In this document: positions 1 through 8,594 of the stretch, in pieces
Layout of the letters: each line of letters starts with the position of its first letter
How positions within the stretch are numbered: the stretch's first letter is position 1
Assembly (NCBI GenBank): GCA_023268715.1
Contig: JALRLV010000011.1
Location: forward strand, 1-48,617
DNA from: Candidatus Thalassarchaeaceae archaeon
GTDB taxonomy: Archaea; Thermoplasmatota; Poseidoniia; Poseidoniales; Thalassarchaeaceae
Reading direction: 5' to 3'
Length of the DNA stretch: 48,617 nt
Notes under the pieces: generated by a model
The model's database searches: none
What the model was told of the DNA's origin: nothing
What the model saw: the letters and a program-made list of their open reading frames with translations, nothing else
Made by a program: the position numbers and the translations under genes

Positions 1-414
<414 letters not shown>

Positions 415-466
415 ATACTAACTAAGCCGGCAAAAGGCTCAAGTCATTCAGTATGCTAAAACTAGT

Positions 467-2029
467 GTGTGGATAGCATATCCTGAGGAACTGTACGAAG
501 AGATATTCGATCATTTTCAAATTAAGGATCTATCTTATTCTGATTTCATTCCGGAGGAATACGAATCCCCCGTAGAAAAGTTGAATGGGGAAAGAGAATA
601 TCCTCCGCCAAAATATTCCTTTGTATTCGTTTCAAAAAAGATGGATGTTGCCCATCTCAGAGTCCCTTCCAAGGAGTTTAACTCAATATACTACCAAGAG
701 ACAATTAAGGAAATTCGTGCACGGCTCTCTGGAACCGGTTCTCTGAGAGATATTCAAGAAGAAATAGCGGAAATTGATATGTTTATGAGATGTGATTTTG
801 TCAAATACAAGAATGCCAAAGGAAAATGGGAATTCAAACACTTCAATGAATGGCGCAATGAAAATATCTCTGATTACTTTCTAAGAGAATTAATAGAGTC
901 GAAAAGAAGAATTTGGGCTAATGAAAACTATTCTGAATTTCAGGATAGATTAGAGTTTCGAGAACACCCGGAAGAATCATCTTCATCCCCCGTTTCAGAA
1001 TTTTTGAATGATTTTTTCAAAATACCACAATTTTCACAAGAAGCTCTAGAAGTTACCGGTAGGGGATTTCTCAGACTTCCACCCGAAGATGAAATGCTGA
1101 TTAGAGGGATAATTTCGGGATTAATTGAATATTCAGAAAGCCAGCAATTCTCCAAGGAAGAAATCACCGTAGGTCTCCAAGAAATTGCCAACTTCGGAAA
1201 TCAAAATTGGAGAGTAGACCGGAATCGCCCAAGAGCAGAAGAGAAAGCTCAGAAAATAATGAAAGAAGCAAATAAATTGGAATTTGACGAATTACGAACA
1301 GTACTTTATGAGAATACTTCCGAAATTAATGACATGTACCTTCCTGACCAAAGATATGATACTGGTAAGCAAATAGATTTGATGCCATTCCTAAATGATG
1401 GAAGCGTGGAGATTCCAACTAAAGAATGGTGGTCAGAGCAAGAAGAACCAATTGTATTTACAAAGAAGCGATCATACTTAGGGGCATTTATCACGACGAT
1501 AATCTGTTCCCCCCTACTCTTGATTACAGGGGGTGGTACTATTGTTATGTTAATCGATTTATTATCTGGAAATGTAGAGTCACTCATGGGATTGATTGTT
1601 TTCCTCCCTTTAACAGGTGGCTGCTGGTTCTTCCTTGCAGGTGGAGTAATCGCCGGACAATTGGTTAGGCACAGATTGGTCATCGATGGCAAAAATAACG
1701 TAATTACCTCGACCGAAGACCTATGGAATATCCCAATTTACGATGTTGAAAAAGGCAAAATCAAGCTATCCGATGTCAAATGTGTTCGGACATGGGGGCT
1801 AATACGAGAAGAGGGGCCGAGTTACAACAAGGTAGTAATCTGTAAAGACCGCTACAAATCTCGAAAGTCAGACCTAGATGTTTCGTGGTTGTTCACTGCA
1901 GGAAAAATTGACTCCAGAGAGTTGGCTTCAGCACTTCGGGTTCCATGGAAACCCAGAGAGCCGGAGGGTGTGAACAATCAAAAAAGATATAATCCTGGGC
2001 TTGAAGAATACAAGAATCCTGATTGGTAA
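467..2029 (+). CDS. Unrecognised 520-aa protein with two central-to-C-terminal membrane helices and a PH-like tail
   Basis: I do not recognise the family. It starts with GTG at 467. The first ~340 residues are hydrophilic, rich in Glu and aromatic residues, with no signal peptide. Two hydrophobic segments follow at about residues 340-368 and 375-400. The remaining ~120 residues begin RHRLVIDGKNNVI and look like the small beta-rich PH-like domain that often follows a pair of helices in membrane proteins of the YcxB/bPH type; that comparison is only by eye. The base composition appears more A/T-rich than the neighbours, which could mean recent acquisition. It ends 4 bases before the stop of the opposing lipoprotein gene. 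Its function is unknown; a membrane-bound sensor or scaffold is possible. Confidence 0.7.
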   Translation: MWIAYPEELYEEIFDHFQIKDLSYSDFIPEEYESPVEKLNGEREYPPPKYSFVFVSKKMDVAHLRVPSKEFNSIYYQETIKEIRARLSGTGSLRDIQEEIAEIDMFMRCDFVKYKNAKGKWEFKHFNEWRNENISDYFLRELIESKRRIWANENYSEFQDRLEFREHPEESSSSPVSEFLNDFFKIPQFSQEALEVTGRGFLRLPPEDEMLIRGIISGLIEYSESQQFSKEEITVGLQEIANFGNQNWRVDRNRPRAEEKAQKIMKEANKLEFDELRTVLYENTSEINDMYLPDQRYDTGKQIDLMPFLNDGSVEIPTKEWWSEQEEPIVFTKKRSYLGAFITTIICSPLLLITGGGTIVMLIDLLSGNVESLMGLIVFLPLTGGCWFFLAGGVIAGQLVRHRLVIDGKNNVITSTEDLWNIPIYDVEKGKIKLSDVKCVRTWGLIREEGPSYNKVVICKDRYKSRKSDLDVSWLFTAGKIDSRELASALRVPWKPREPEGVNNQKRYNPGLEEYKNPDW

Positions 2030-2033
2030 TCAA

Positions 2034-3506
2034 TCACATGAATTCAGCAAGATCTCCAACTGATTCGTATAGGCTAGGGCCTGAAGTTAGGAAGTAAACC
2101 GACCCCAATCTATCTCGTGAATCCTCAGATGTGGAATTATTACCATCAGCACACGCTCCTGTGCACCCATCTGCGAATGCAACATACACTCTTCCTTCTA
2201 GATCGATGTGTAAATCATTGAAGTCCAAGAGGTTGCGGTTAGAGCCACCAAAGTCCCTGCAATCTCCGCTATTCAGACAGATTGAGCCCATCTGCACAGG
2301 GTCATCAGTAACCCGCATAGTATGGAAGACCGGTTCATCATCCAGCGCATTCAATGAGTAGGTAATGTAGAGGTGGTAGGTTGTGTTGTGAGGGGCGTAA
2401 TGCGCATTCCCATCCCATGGATTACCGTCAATGTTTGAGGTGTTCAATAGGCCAACATCCTCGCTTCCAAGATAAGTGATAGCAATTCTTCCAGGGTCGC
2501 CCGCATCGATATGTGGGAATACTGATGATATTACACCCGCTGGGCTAATTCTGATACTATTTTCCTCCCATGAATTGCCAGAATCTGTGCTTCGAGACAT
2601 GTATACTCCTTGATCCGCTCCAGTCCAGATGTGATAGGCATTTGACTCGCTGTCAGTACCTACTTCGGAGTTCTTTCTTGGGTAAGGTGTACCTACATCC
2701 AACCCCATTGTTCTCTCAGACCAAGTTAATCCGTTGTCTTTCGATAATATGACAGTCGGTGTTTCGACTCGAGGAGGAACATAGACAGTTCCATCCGGAG
2801 CTGAGGTTATTGCTCCGTGTAGGCCTCCGTTGGTGGTTGCCATTCCGAACACTTGTCCTCCTACTTCGAATGTAGCACCTCCGTTGAATGAGGTGTAGCA
2901 GAATATTCCTGCAATTTTGTTGTAGCAGAAATAAGTCGCAGTTTCCCATGCGGCTGGGTTACTATTTGCAACTGCACCATATCCATCACTAGTCCAAGGA
3001 CCAGTTCCTAGTTTGATGTGGTCATTGAGAGGAATTGGACCAGAATCATGAGGATTTCCAATCCACGATTCTCCGTCATCATCAGACCATGCAATCCAGG
3101 TTGTCAGAAGTCCAACCATTTGCACATTGTAGACTCGGTCTGTGATTGGGTCGACCCATCCCCACGGATCAGATGTTGATGGATGGGATGCGATATCATC
3201 TACAATTTCCCAAGAATCTCCGTGATCGCATGAACGCATTACTTTCTCGAAGGCTATGAAGAACATACAGCCACTAGAGGTAATGCCAATACTTGGTTCA
3301 GCGCCCTGTTCACCTACGTTAGAGAAAGTGAAATTCAGCGGTAATGGTGGAAGGTCGATATTCTGACCATCAGGGCCAGTGACCCAGAATCTGACCTCAC
3401 CTTCAGGTTGGGGTTCGGGTTCCGGGACAGGGTCACTACCGAAGATGCAACCCGAGAGTGACGCACCAATCATTAGCAGAACTAGCAAGCCAGCCTTGGT
3501 GCGCAT
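2034..3506 (-). CDS. BNR/Asp-box (sialidase-like) secreted lipoprotein
   Basis: A 490-aa exported protein. The N-terminus has a short basic start, a hydrophobic stretch and a lipobox-like LSGC (Cys about residue 20), followed by an acidic Pro-rich linker (PVPEPEPQPEGE), so it is probably a lipid-anchored surface protein. The body carries Asp-box motifs of the S-x-D-x-G-x-x-W type: CDHGDSWEI, SDDDGESWIG, SKDNGLTWSE and STDSGNSWEE, spaced as in six-bladed BNR propellers. This fold occurs in sialidases and other glycan-binding or -cleaving enzymes. I cannot see the full sialidase Arg triad by eye, so the substrate is open and it may only bind. Its gene converges on the 520-aa gene and diverges from the small membrane protein at 3606. 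Confidence 0.8.
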   Translation of the reverse strand: MRTKAGLLVLLMIGASLSGCIFGSDPVPEPEPQPEGEVRFWVTGPDGQNIDLPPLPLNFTFSNVGEQGAEPSIGITSSGCMFFIAFEKVMRSCDHGDSWEIVDDIASHPSTSDPWGWVDPITDRVYNVQMVGLLTTWIAWSDDDGESWIGNPHDSGPIPLNDHIKLGTGPWTSDGYGAVANSNPAAWETATYFCYNKIAGIFCYTSFNGGATFEVGGQVFGMATTNGGLHGAITSAPDGTVYVPPRVETPTVILSKDNGLTWSERTMGLDVGTPYPRKNSEVGTDSESNAYHIWTGADQGVYMSRSTDSGNSWEENSIRISPAGVISSVFPHIDAGDPGRIAITYLGSEDVGLLNTSNIDGNPWDGNAHYAPHNTTYHLYITYSLNALDDEPVFHTMRVTDDPVQMGSICLNSGDCRDFGGSNRNLLDFNDLHIDLEGRVYVAFADGCTGACADGNNSTSEDSRDRLGSVYFLTSGPSLYESVGDLAEFM

Positions 3507-3605
3507 GAGGACTCGGCTCTTGCGATTACAGATTATCTTAACCTAGAGAAGATTAATTCTTGATGATGGGGATAACTTATTGATGACGAATGATGAGCAA
3601 GGTGT

Positions 3606-3779
3606 ATGAAGTCCCCTATGCTCCAACTATTTCAGAGAAACAAAGAAGAGTTTCTGGAATGGTGGCACTTCAATGATAATGTTATGAAGACTATCTTTGT
3701 ATTTTATGCGCTCTTCGAAGTACTCATGTTAATTTTCATGGTTCTCATAATTTCAGATGAGTTGTTGGGAGTAATCTAA
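3606..3779 (+). CDS. Small single-span membrane protein (57 aa)
   Basis: A short reading frame in the gap before msrA: ATG at 3606, 57 codons, stop TAA at 3777-3779. The first ~26 residues are polar and carry a WW pair (FLEWWHFND). They are followed by one strong hydrophobic span of about 25 residues (roughly 29-53, TIFVFYALFEVLMLIFMVLI) and a short acidic end. An in-frame stop lies only four codons upstream, so the start is fixed, and AAGGTG sits just before the ATG. Support comes from the coherent amphipathic/hydrophobic layout and from filling an otherwise empty gap; no homology was tested. It may be co-transcribed with msrA, 53 bases downstream. Function unknown. Confidence 0.5.
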   Translation: MKSPMLQLFQRNKEEFLEWWHFNDNVMKTIFVFYALFEVLMLIFMVLIISDELLGVI

Positions 3780-3832
3780 TTTTTTCTACATTCTAGAAGA
3801 TATGAAAGCGAGGCTCTGCTTCCCAACCTTCG

Positions 3833-4357
3833 ATGAGTAAGGAGATAGTCCTAGGTGGCGGTTGCTTTTGGTGTGTGGAAGGTGCAATGCTAGGCCTTGT
3901 AGGGGTTAGCGAAGTAGTCCCTGGATATTCAGGTGGCCACGTAGAGAACCCCACCTATGAGCAGGTGTGTGGAAAGCATACAGGTCATGCTGAAGTTGTG
4001 AAAGTTGTATTCGACCCCGAAATCATTTCACAACGTATTCTTCTTGAGGTATTTTTTACTGTTCACGATCCTACTCAATTGAATCGTCAAGGCAACGACA
4101 TAGGTCCCCAATACCGTAGTTGTGTATTTTATTCGGACGAAGAACAGCGGATGGATATCGAACATGTAATGCAATATGTGCAACAAAATTACGTGGATGA
4201 CATAGTAACAGAAGTAAGTCCGTTGGGTAAGTTTTGGATAGCAGAAAATTACCATCATAACTACTTCGCCAACAATCCACAGAACCCGTACTGTCAAGCA
4301 GTTGTGTCACCAAAAATCGCTAAGACTAGAGCCAAACACGCACATTTGTATGAATGA
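3833..4357 (+). CDS. msrA: Peptide-methionine (S)-S-oxide reductase MsrA
   Basis: Repairs oxidised methionine (the S-sulfoxide) in proteins and as free amino acid, using thioredoxin-type reductant. The 174-aa length is normal for a one-domain MsrA. GGGCFWCVEG at the N-terminus holds the catalytic Cys (Cys11), and the sequence continues with the family's PGYSGG, NPTYEQVC and GHAEVV segments. NPYCQAVVSPK near the end offers a resolving Cys. The final codons overlap the start of the AlkB-like gene by 8 bases (ATG at 4350, TGA at 4355-4357), which points to translational coupling. Pairing an oxidative-damage repair enzyme with an oxygen-activating di-iron enzyme is reasonable, but the functional link is inferred. 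Confidence 0.95.
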   Translation: MSKEIVLGGGCFWCVEGAMLGLVGVSEVVPGYSGGHVENPTYEQVCGKHTGHAEVVKVVFDPEIISQRILLEVFFTVHDPTQLNRQGNDIGPQYRSCVFYSDEEQRMDIEHVMQYVQQNYVDDIVTEVSPLGKFWIAENYHHNYFANNPQNPYCQAVVSPKIAKTRAKHAHLYE

Positions 4358-5420
4358 GGCCGCGGTCGTGGGTCAAAACCACGAAGTTGAACTGAAACCA
4401 GAACCTTGGGTAGTCCATCTGCTCGGTTTGATTACTCCAATTCTTGCCATTTCTGGAAACATCTTGGGTATAGTTGAGGACCAGTCGTACGTGGCAATGG
4501 GGGTAGTCTTTGTTTGGGGAGTAGCACCAATACTTGACATCGTAATGGGCGAATCCAAGGTTGCACGTCCCCCGAGAGAATCTGGAACCCCCTTCGAGGT
4601 ACTTCTGTGGGTTCATGGAATCTTACAGATAGTAGTCGTTGCTACATTTTTCCTCTTCGCTGCCAATGAGGGTATGACGTGGTGGCTTGTTGTAGGGGCT
4701 CTATCCTCTGGCCTAAGTGCCGCTGCCTCGGCCATAGTCACCGCTCATGAACTCGGTCACAAGAAAAGAGGGAGTCCAGGATGGAGACTAGCCAGAGTTC
4801 TGCTTTTTTCTGTCCACTACACTCACTTTACCTACGAGCACAATCATGTTCATCATAAGTGGGTAAGCACAGCCAAAGACTCCGCCAGTGCAGAAGCTGA
4901 TCAGGGTTTGTGGTCGTTCTGGATGAGTACTATACCAGGTCAGTTTTTCTCGTCTGCTAGTGTACACAATAAGAAGGGTAAGACAGGTTTCAGTAATCCT
5001 ACTTATCGCGGTATTTTGCTACAAATGGTTACGCTGATAGCAATAGCATTTCTCCCCGGTATGCTTGGGTATTTTGATGGGATTCCAGTTGCAACAGGAT
5101 GGCTTGTAATGTCTGGGATAGCAATTCTAACTCTAGAGTACGTGAATTACATTCGTCATTGGGGGCTGAGAAGATCTGAGGACGAGAGGTTTGCAAAGGA
5201 GCACTCATGGAATACAGAGGCTAGGTGGTCTAGGTGGAGTCTGCTAGAGTTGACCCGACATTCCGACCACCATCTCAGAGCGAGTGTCCCCTTCTGGAAG
5301 CTAAGGCCTTACGAAGGTACACCAGAGTTAAGATGGGGTTACTATGCATCTTGGTGGCCATGTGTAGTGCCGCCGATATGGAAGAGGGCGATGGCCAGTA
5401 GACTCCCAGATAACCAGTAG
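4350..5420 (+). CDS. alkB: AlkB-like integral-membrane di-iron monooxygenase (alkane hydroxylase family)
   Basis: Predicted to hydroxylate an aliphatic substrate at the membrane with O2 and electrons from a rubredoxin/ferredoxin partner. The frame is open from 4302, but ATG 4350 is the likely start (356 aa), overlapping msrA by 8 bases. Several membrane segments are visible. The histidine boxes of the AlkB/desaturase superfamily occur in the right order: HELGHK (His133/137), EHNHVHH (His164-169), NYIRHWGL (His270) and LTRHSDHH (His304-308), followed by a family-like end (RPYEGTPELRWGYYASWW and PPIWKRAM). RHSDHH is diagnostic of AlkB rather than of fatty-acid desaturases. Departures from the bacterial consensus are Val for Gly in box 2 (EHxxGHH) and Arg for Glu in the NYxEHYG motif, so the substrate may differ. 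No rubredoxin gene is adjacent. Confidence 0.85.
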   Translation: MNEAAVVGQNHEVELKPEPWVVHLLGLITPILAISGNILGIVEDQSYVAMGVVFVWGVAPILDIVMGESKVARPPRESGTPFEVLLWVHGILQIVVVATFFLFAANEGMTWWLVVGALSSGLSAAASAIVTAHELGHKKRGSPGWRLARVLLFSVHYTHFTYEHNHVHHKWVSTAKDSASAEADQGLWSFWMSTIPGQFFSSASVHNKKGKTGFSNPTYRGILLQMVTLIAIAFLPGMLGYFDGIPVATGWLVMSGIAILTLEYVNYIRHWGLRRSEDERFAKEHSWNTEARWSRWSLLELTRHSDHHLRASVPFWKLRPYEGTPELRWGYYASWWPCVVPPIWKRAMASRLPDNQ

Positions 5421-5475
5421 GTAACCACAATAATCGAGCGCAATTCTCAAGAGCACTTCAAATCGGATTCACCCT

Positions 5476-5892
5476 ATGGTACCCGATTCGGTGGAAGCGA
5501 CTTCAGTCTCAACCACCTCTGCCCTCATCCACACGGGATTACTGAGTGTTGGTCTAAGCAATCTTTTTTGGAAGGGTAGTGAATTGAACGCTGACGATAA
5601 TCCTGAGACTCTTCTACTCGTGGCAATGGCCTTATTTTGTATCGCGATTCCCTTTCAAGGGTTGTACATTTTACTAAGCCGAATGATTAGAGAATATCCA
5701 AATCCAGTCATGGTCCCATCATCAGTTTTGCACCTAGCATCTCGTTGTGAAGTTGTAAGTTACGCTTGTGGTATCACAGGATTTTGCCTGATGTTGGTTA
5801 GAACTTCAAATCTCCTTGCCGCTACCTTGATCGGTTCCGCAATACTTGTCATTATAATGGCAAGATCAGCACTTTCAGTTCCTACACGATGA
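5476..5892 (+). CDS. Unrecognised small multi-span membrane protein (138 aa)
   Basis: No family recognised. The protein has about four hydrophobic segments, at roughly residues 14-30, 45-68, 78-108 and 112-132, joined by short loops, so it is almost wholly membrane-embedded. The start ATG at 5476 follows the AlkB-like gene by 55 bases on the same strand, and the next membrane protein begins 33 bases after its stop, so the three may share a transcript. Nothing in the sequence (no conserved charged pairs in the membrane, no metal motif) identifies a substrate. A role as an accessory membrane subunit is possible but unsupported. Confidence 0.6.
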   Translation: MVPDSVEATSVSTTSALIHTGLLSVGLSNLFWKGSELNADDNPETLLLVAMALFCIAIPFQGLYILLSRMIREYPNPVMVPSSVLHLASRCEVVSYACGITGFCLMLVRTSNLLAATLIGSAILVIIMARSALSVPTR

Positions 5893-5925
5893 CTCACTCT
5901 TCGGAGTGAAATTGATTGCTTACCT

Positions 5926-6747
5926 ATGCTACGAGCCCATATGGAAGGTGCCTACGCACTACCGAGCTGGCCACCTTCAACTCCTTGGGAAGCCTATGTT
6001 TTCGCCTTAGTAATTCCACTTTTTCTTAGAATTTGGCTATTGAGAAGGCCGTTACTTGATCTCATATCTGTATTTGCACCTAAAGATGAGAGGACACGTC
6101 ACTGGCGATGGCTCAAACAAAACCATCACAGATTACCGATAACGGGCTTTGATGGATTATTGAAACAAGAAGTAATTGCATTTGTTCTTCCTAGTATTGC
6201 GGCTGGAATAGTTCGAATAGGCATGGGTAAGATAGGTTGGGAAGATTGGGGTAGCATCCCAAGTTTGGGAGAAAAACTTCTGATTATTGCTTTCGTCTAC
6301 TGGGTGCTGTGGGACTTTAGAAGAGTCATGCGTACTCGACGTTCATTGAAGAAAATGGCCAAGATGAATCTTGAAAGAGTCAAACGTCGAGTAGAGAGGG
6401 CACTTGCTGGTAGAGACTTTCTTCGAAATATCGAAGAATTCAGAATCCCTCGCCCTTGGTCACCAAAAGAAAATCTTGAGCCTGTTGATGGCGAGGAATT
6501 TGCTCTAGAAAAACCTGGAAAAATCAAAAGCGTCAGTTCAACAATTTTGAATAAAGTAGCTGATATAATCGACTTGGGGCTTGGTTATGCGACATATCCA
6601 GCAGAAGGTTTAGCTGAGCAGATTGAGAATCGAATGCAATCAATTCTTGACAATCATATGCGTGCCACACGTGATGCGATTTTCACCAACGTGATGTTTT
6701 CCTTATTCCCATTAATCGTCCTGAAGGTTCTTCCAGAGATAGTCTGA
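5926..6747 (+). CDS. Unrecognised membrane protein with central charged domain (273 aa)
   Basis: No family recognised. ATG 5926 is used here; ATG 5941 (M-E-G-A-Y) is an equally possible start. Hydrophobic segments occur near residues 24-41, 80-95, 112-128 and at the C-terminus (about 254-270). Between them is a very basic stretch (RRVMRTRRSLKKMAKMNLE, KRRVERAL), followed by an amphipathic region near residues 195-240 that could lie along the membrane. The arrangement suggests a membrane protein with a cytoplasmic nucleic-acid- or lipid-facing basic helix, but this is only inference. It lies 18 bases before the MFS gene, which has its own Shine-Dalgarno-like AAAGGTGG, so the two are probably co-transcribed. 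Confidence 0.6.
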   Translation: MLRAHMEGAYALPSWPPSTPWEAYVFALVIPLFLRIWLLRRPLLDLISVFAPKDERTRHWRWLKQNHHRLPITGFDGLLKQEVIAFVLPSIAAGIVRIGMGKIGWEDWGSIPSLGEKLLIIAFVYWVLWDFRRVMRTRRSLKKMAKMNLERVKRRVERALAGRDFLRNIEEFRIPRPWSPKENLEPVDGEEFALEKPGKIKSVSSTILNKVADIIDLGLGYATYPAEGLAEQIENRMQSILDNHMRATRDAIFTNVMFSLFPLIVLKVLPEIV

Positions 6748-6765
6748 TCAAATCATAAAGGTGGA

Positions 6766-8028
6766 ATGATTTTGACTAGTCCAGGCTATCTCGAGTTATT
6801 ACGCACCAACAAGACGTTCAGTCGTCTTTGGGGTTCGAATATGATTCTATACATTGGCGATTGGTTTACCGTTCTAGCCATGTTTTTGTTAGCCGGTGAA
6901 GCATCGGATGACTCGCCTTTGGCAATAGCAGGTGTTCTAGCCGTTAGGAGTTTCACCTTTGCTCCATTGGAACCGATTACAGGAATGTTGGCTGATAGAT
7001 ATCCAAGAAAATATTTGATGGTTATTGCTAACATATTTTCTTTCTGTGTACTGATTTTATTTATTCTATTAGGACTTCTTGACAATTTAATTTCAGTATA
7101 CATCTTAGCGATGTTACTAGTAGTCGGAAGAGCAACTTATGACCCAGCCGGAACTGCTTATTTACCTACAATATGCAATGAAGAAGAACTCCTTACAGCG
7201 AATGCCCTAATCTCTGGTGGCTGGTCTGCATCGATGGGGATAGGGGCTGGAATTGCAGGTTTTGCGATTTCTGAATATGGTTTAGAAATGGGTCTAATTA
7301 TTGACTCAATTACATTTCTTATCGCGGCAATAGTAATTGCTACCCTTCCTCATGGAGGACCATCTCCCAATGAAAACAAAGACACCGGATTATCCTCTAT
7401 GTTCAAAGAAATCTTCTCTGGATGGGGCTTCATAATCAAGCGCCCGGAAATCAGTCGAATTGTTTTGGCTAAAGGCATGTGGGCAACCGGCGGAGGCGCA
7501 CAAATTTTCTTACTAATTTTGATTGGTATGGAGTCGAGTCTAGGAGAAATTTCGACCGGAGCCGCAGGGATCGGAGTGCTCTACATGGCCAGAGGATTCG
7601 GTAGTGGATTTGGTCCAATTGCTACTAGACCATTAATGACAGTAAAACGTTACATTCCGTATATTATTGGTATTTCTTTGGGGGGTGCGGGGATATTCTA
7701 CACGGGAGTTGCATATCTCGAATGGGGCTTACTAACACTTGTTCTGGTGTTCTTCAGCCACGCTTGTAGCGGAATTTCATGGGTATTCAGTACAACCCTA
7801 CTTCAGCGCAGAACAGAGAATGAATGGATGGGTAGAGTGGCTGGAACTGATAATCTAATCATTACATTAGTAATGGGTATATCTACAATATCTGCCGGGT
7901 ACATAATTGAGGAAAGTCTTCTTACTTTACGTGAAACACTTTTACTAACCGGATTAATTCAGATTTCTGTAGGTTTGTTGTGGGTATTATTCTCAAGTCC
8001 AAAAGAAAAGAGATTTTTGAATGGTTAA
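6766..8028 (+). CDS. MFS transporter, MFS_3/EntS-like exporter
   Basis: A 420-aa major-facilitator permease with about 12 hydrophobic segments. The N-terminus (FSRLWGSNMILYIGDWFTVLA) and the loop 2-3 motif GMLADRYPRKYLM match the MFS_3 group that includes the enterobactin exporter EntS and many putative drug or siderophore exporters. A second family mark is GRATYDPAGTAYLPTICNEEELLTAN, where Pro-Ala and an acidic loop precede the sixth helix; only short parts of this are quoted. AAAGGTGG ends 2 bases before the ATG and fits a ribosome binding site, fixing the start. Transport substrate cannot be read from sequence. It lies in the same rightward run as the AlkB-like gene and the exonuclease gene that follows 24 bases later. 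Confidence 0.85.
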   Translation: MILTSPGYLELLRTNKTFSRLWGSNMILYIGDWFTVLAMFLLAGEASDDSPLAIAGVLAVRSFTFAPLEPITGMLADRYPRKYLMVIANIFSFCVLILFILLGLLDNLISVYILAMLLVVGRATYDPAGTAYLPTICNEEELLTANALISGGWSASMGIGAGIAGFAISEYGLEMGLIIDSITFLIAAIVIATLPHGGPSPNENKDTGLSSMFKEIFSGWGFIIKRPEISRIVLAKGMWATGGGAQIFLLILIGMESSLGEISTGAAGIGVLYMARGFGSGFGPIATRPLMTVKRYIPYIIGISLGGAGIFYTGVAYLEWGLLTLVLVFFSHACSGISWVFSTTLLQRRTENEWMGRVAGTDNLIITLVMGISTISAGYIIEESLLTLRETLLLTGLIQISVGLLWVLFSSPKEKRFLNG

Positions 8029-8052
8029 ATTTAGAGTAGATGTAGGGATAAT

Positions 8053-8589
8053 ATGGCAGAGAGTAGATTGGTTTGGATAGATCTAGAAATGACAGGTCTT
8101 GACCCGGATGAAAACACGATTATTGAGATTGCAACAATTGTTACAGAAACTAATCTCTCCGTGGTGGCTGAAGGGCCAAGCTTTGCCATAGATGTTGGAA
8201 AAGAAGAATTGGCAAAGATGGATGACTGGAATGTAAAACACCACACTGAGAATGGCTTGTTAGCAAGGATTGAATCAGAAGGCGTTTCGATGAAAATAGC
8301 AGAACTTCAAACTCTTGAATTTTTGAAACAACACTGTTCTCCGGGGCAGTCTCCATTATGTGGCAACACTATTGGACAAGACCGGAGATTCTTGCGCCGA
8401 TATATGCCAGAATTACACGACTTTTTCCATTATCGAAGTGTTGATGTCACTAGTATCAAGATTCTAGCAAGGGCTTGGTATCCTGATGTGAAGAATTGGC
8501 GAAAGGACTCAGGGCATAGGGCTCTTGACGATATCAGAGGAAGTATAGAGGAATTAGCCTACTATCGTGATCAATTATTCCGAGATTAA
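8053..8589 (+). CDS. orn: Oligoribonuclease-type DEDDh 3'-5' exoribonuclease
   Basis: Degrades 2-5 nt RNA fragments (nanoRNA, and linear pGpG-like dinucleotides where cyclic dinucleotides exist) to mononucleotides. The 178-aa length and the full DEDDh set are as in bacterial Orn and eukaryotic REXO2. Visible motifs are LVWIDLEMTGLDP (Asp10, Glu12), NTIGQDRRFLRRYMPEL (third acidic residue) and SGHRALDDIRGSIEEL (catalytic His and Asp). Family sequences such as VKHHTENGL and SVDVTSIKILARAWYP are also present. TTAAATTTA about 25 bases before the ATG could be a TATA box for a leaderless message. Orn is best known from proteobacteria, actinobacteria and eukaryotes, so its presence in an archaeon suggests transfer. 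The family call is firm. Confidence 0.93.
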   Translation: MAESRLVWIDLEMTGLDPDENTIIEIATIVTETNLSVVAEGPSFAIDVGKEELAKMDDWNVKHHTENGLLARIESEGVSMKIAELQTLEFLKQHCSPGQSPLCGNTIGQDRRFLRRYMPELHDFFHYRSVDVTSIKILARAWYPDVKNWRKDSGHRALDDIRGSIEELAYYRDQLFRD

Positions 8590-8594
8590 CCAGA

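Noticed and set aside
1306-1692. 128-aa frame antisense to the 520-aa gene
   Set aside because: The sense frame is four times longer, has coherent membrane segments and continues on both sides.
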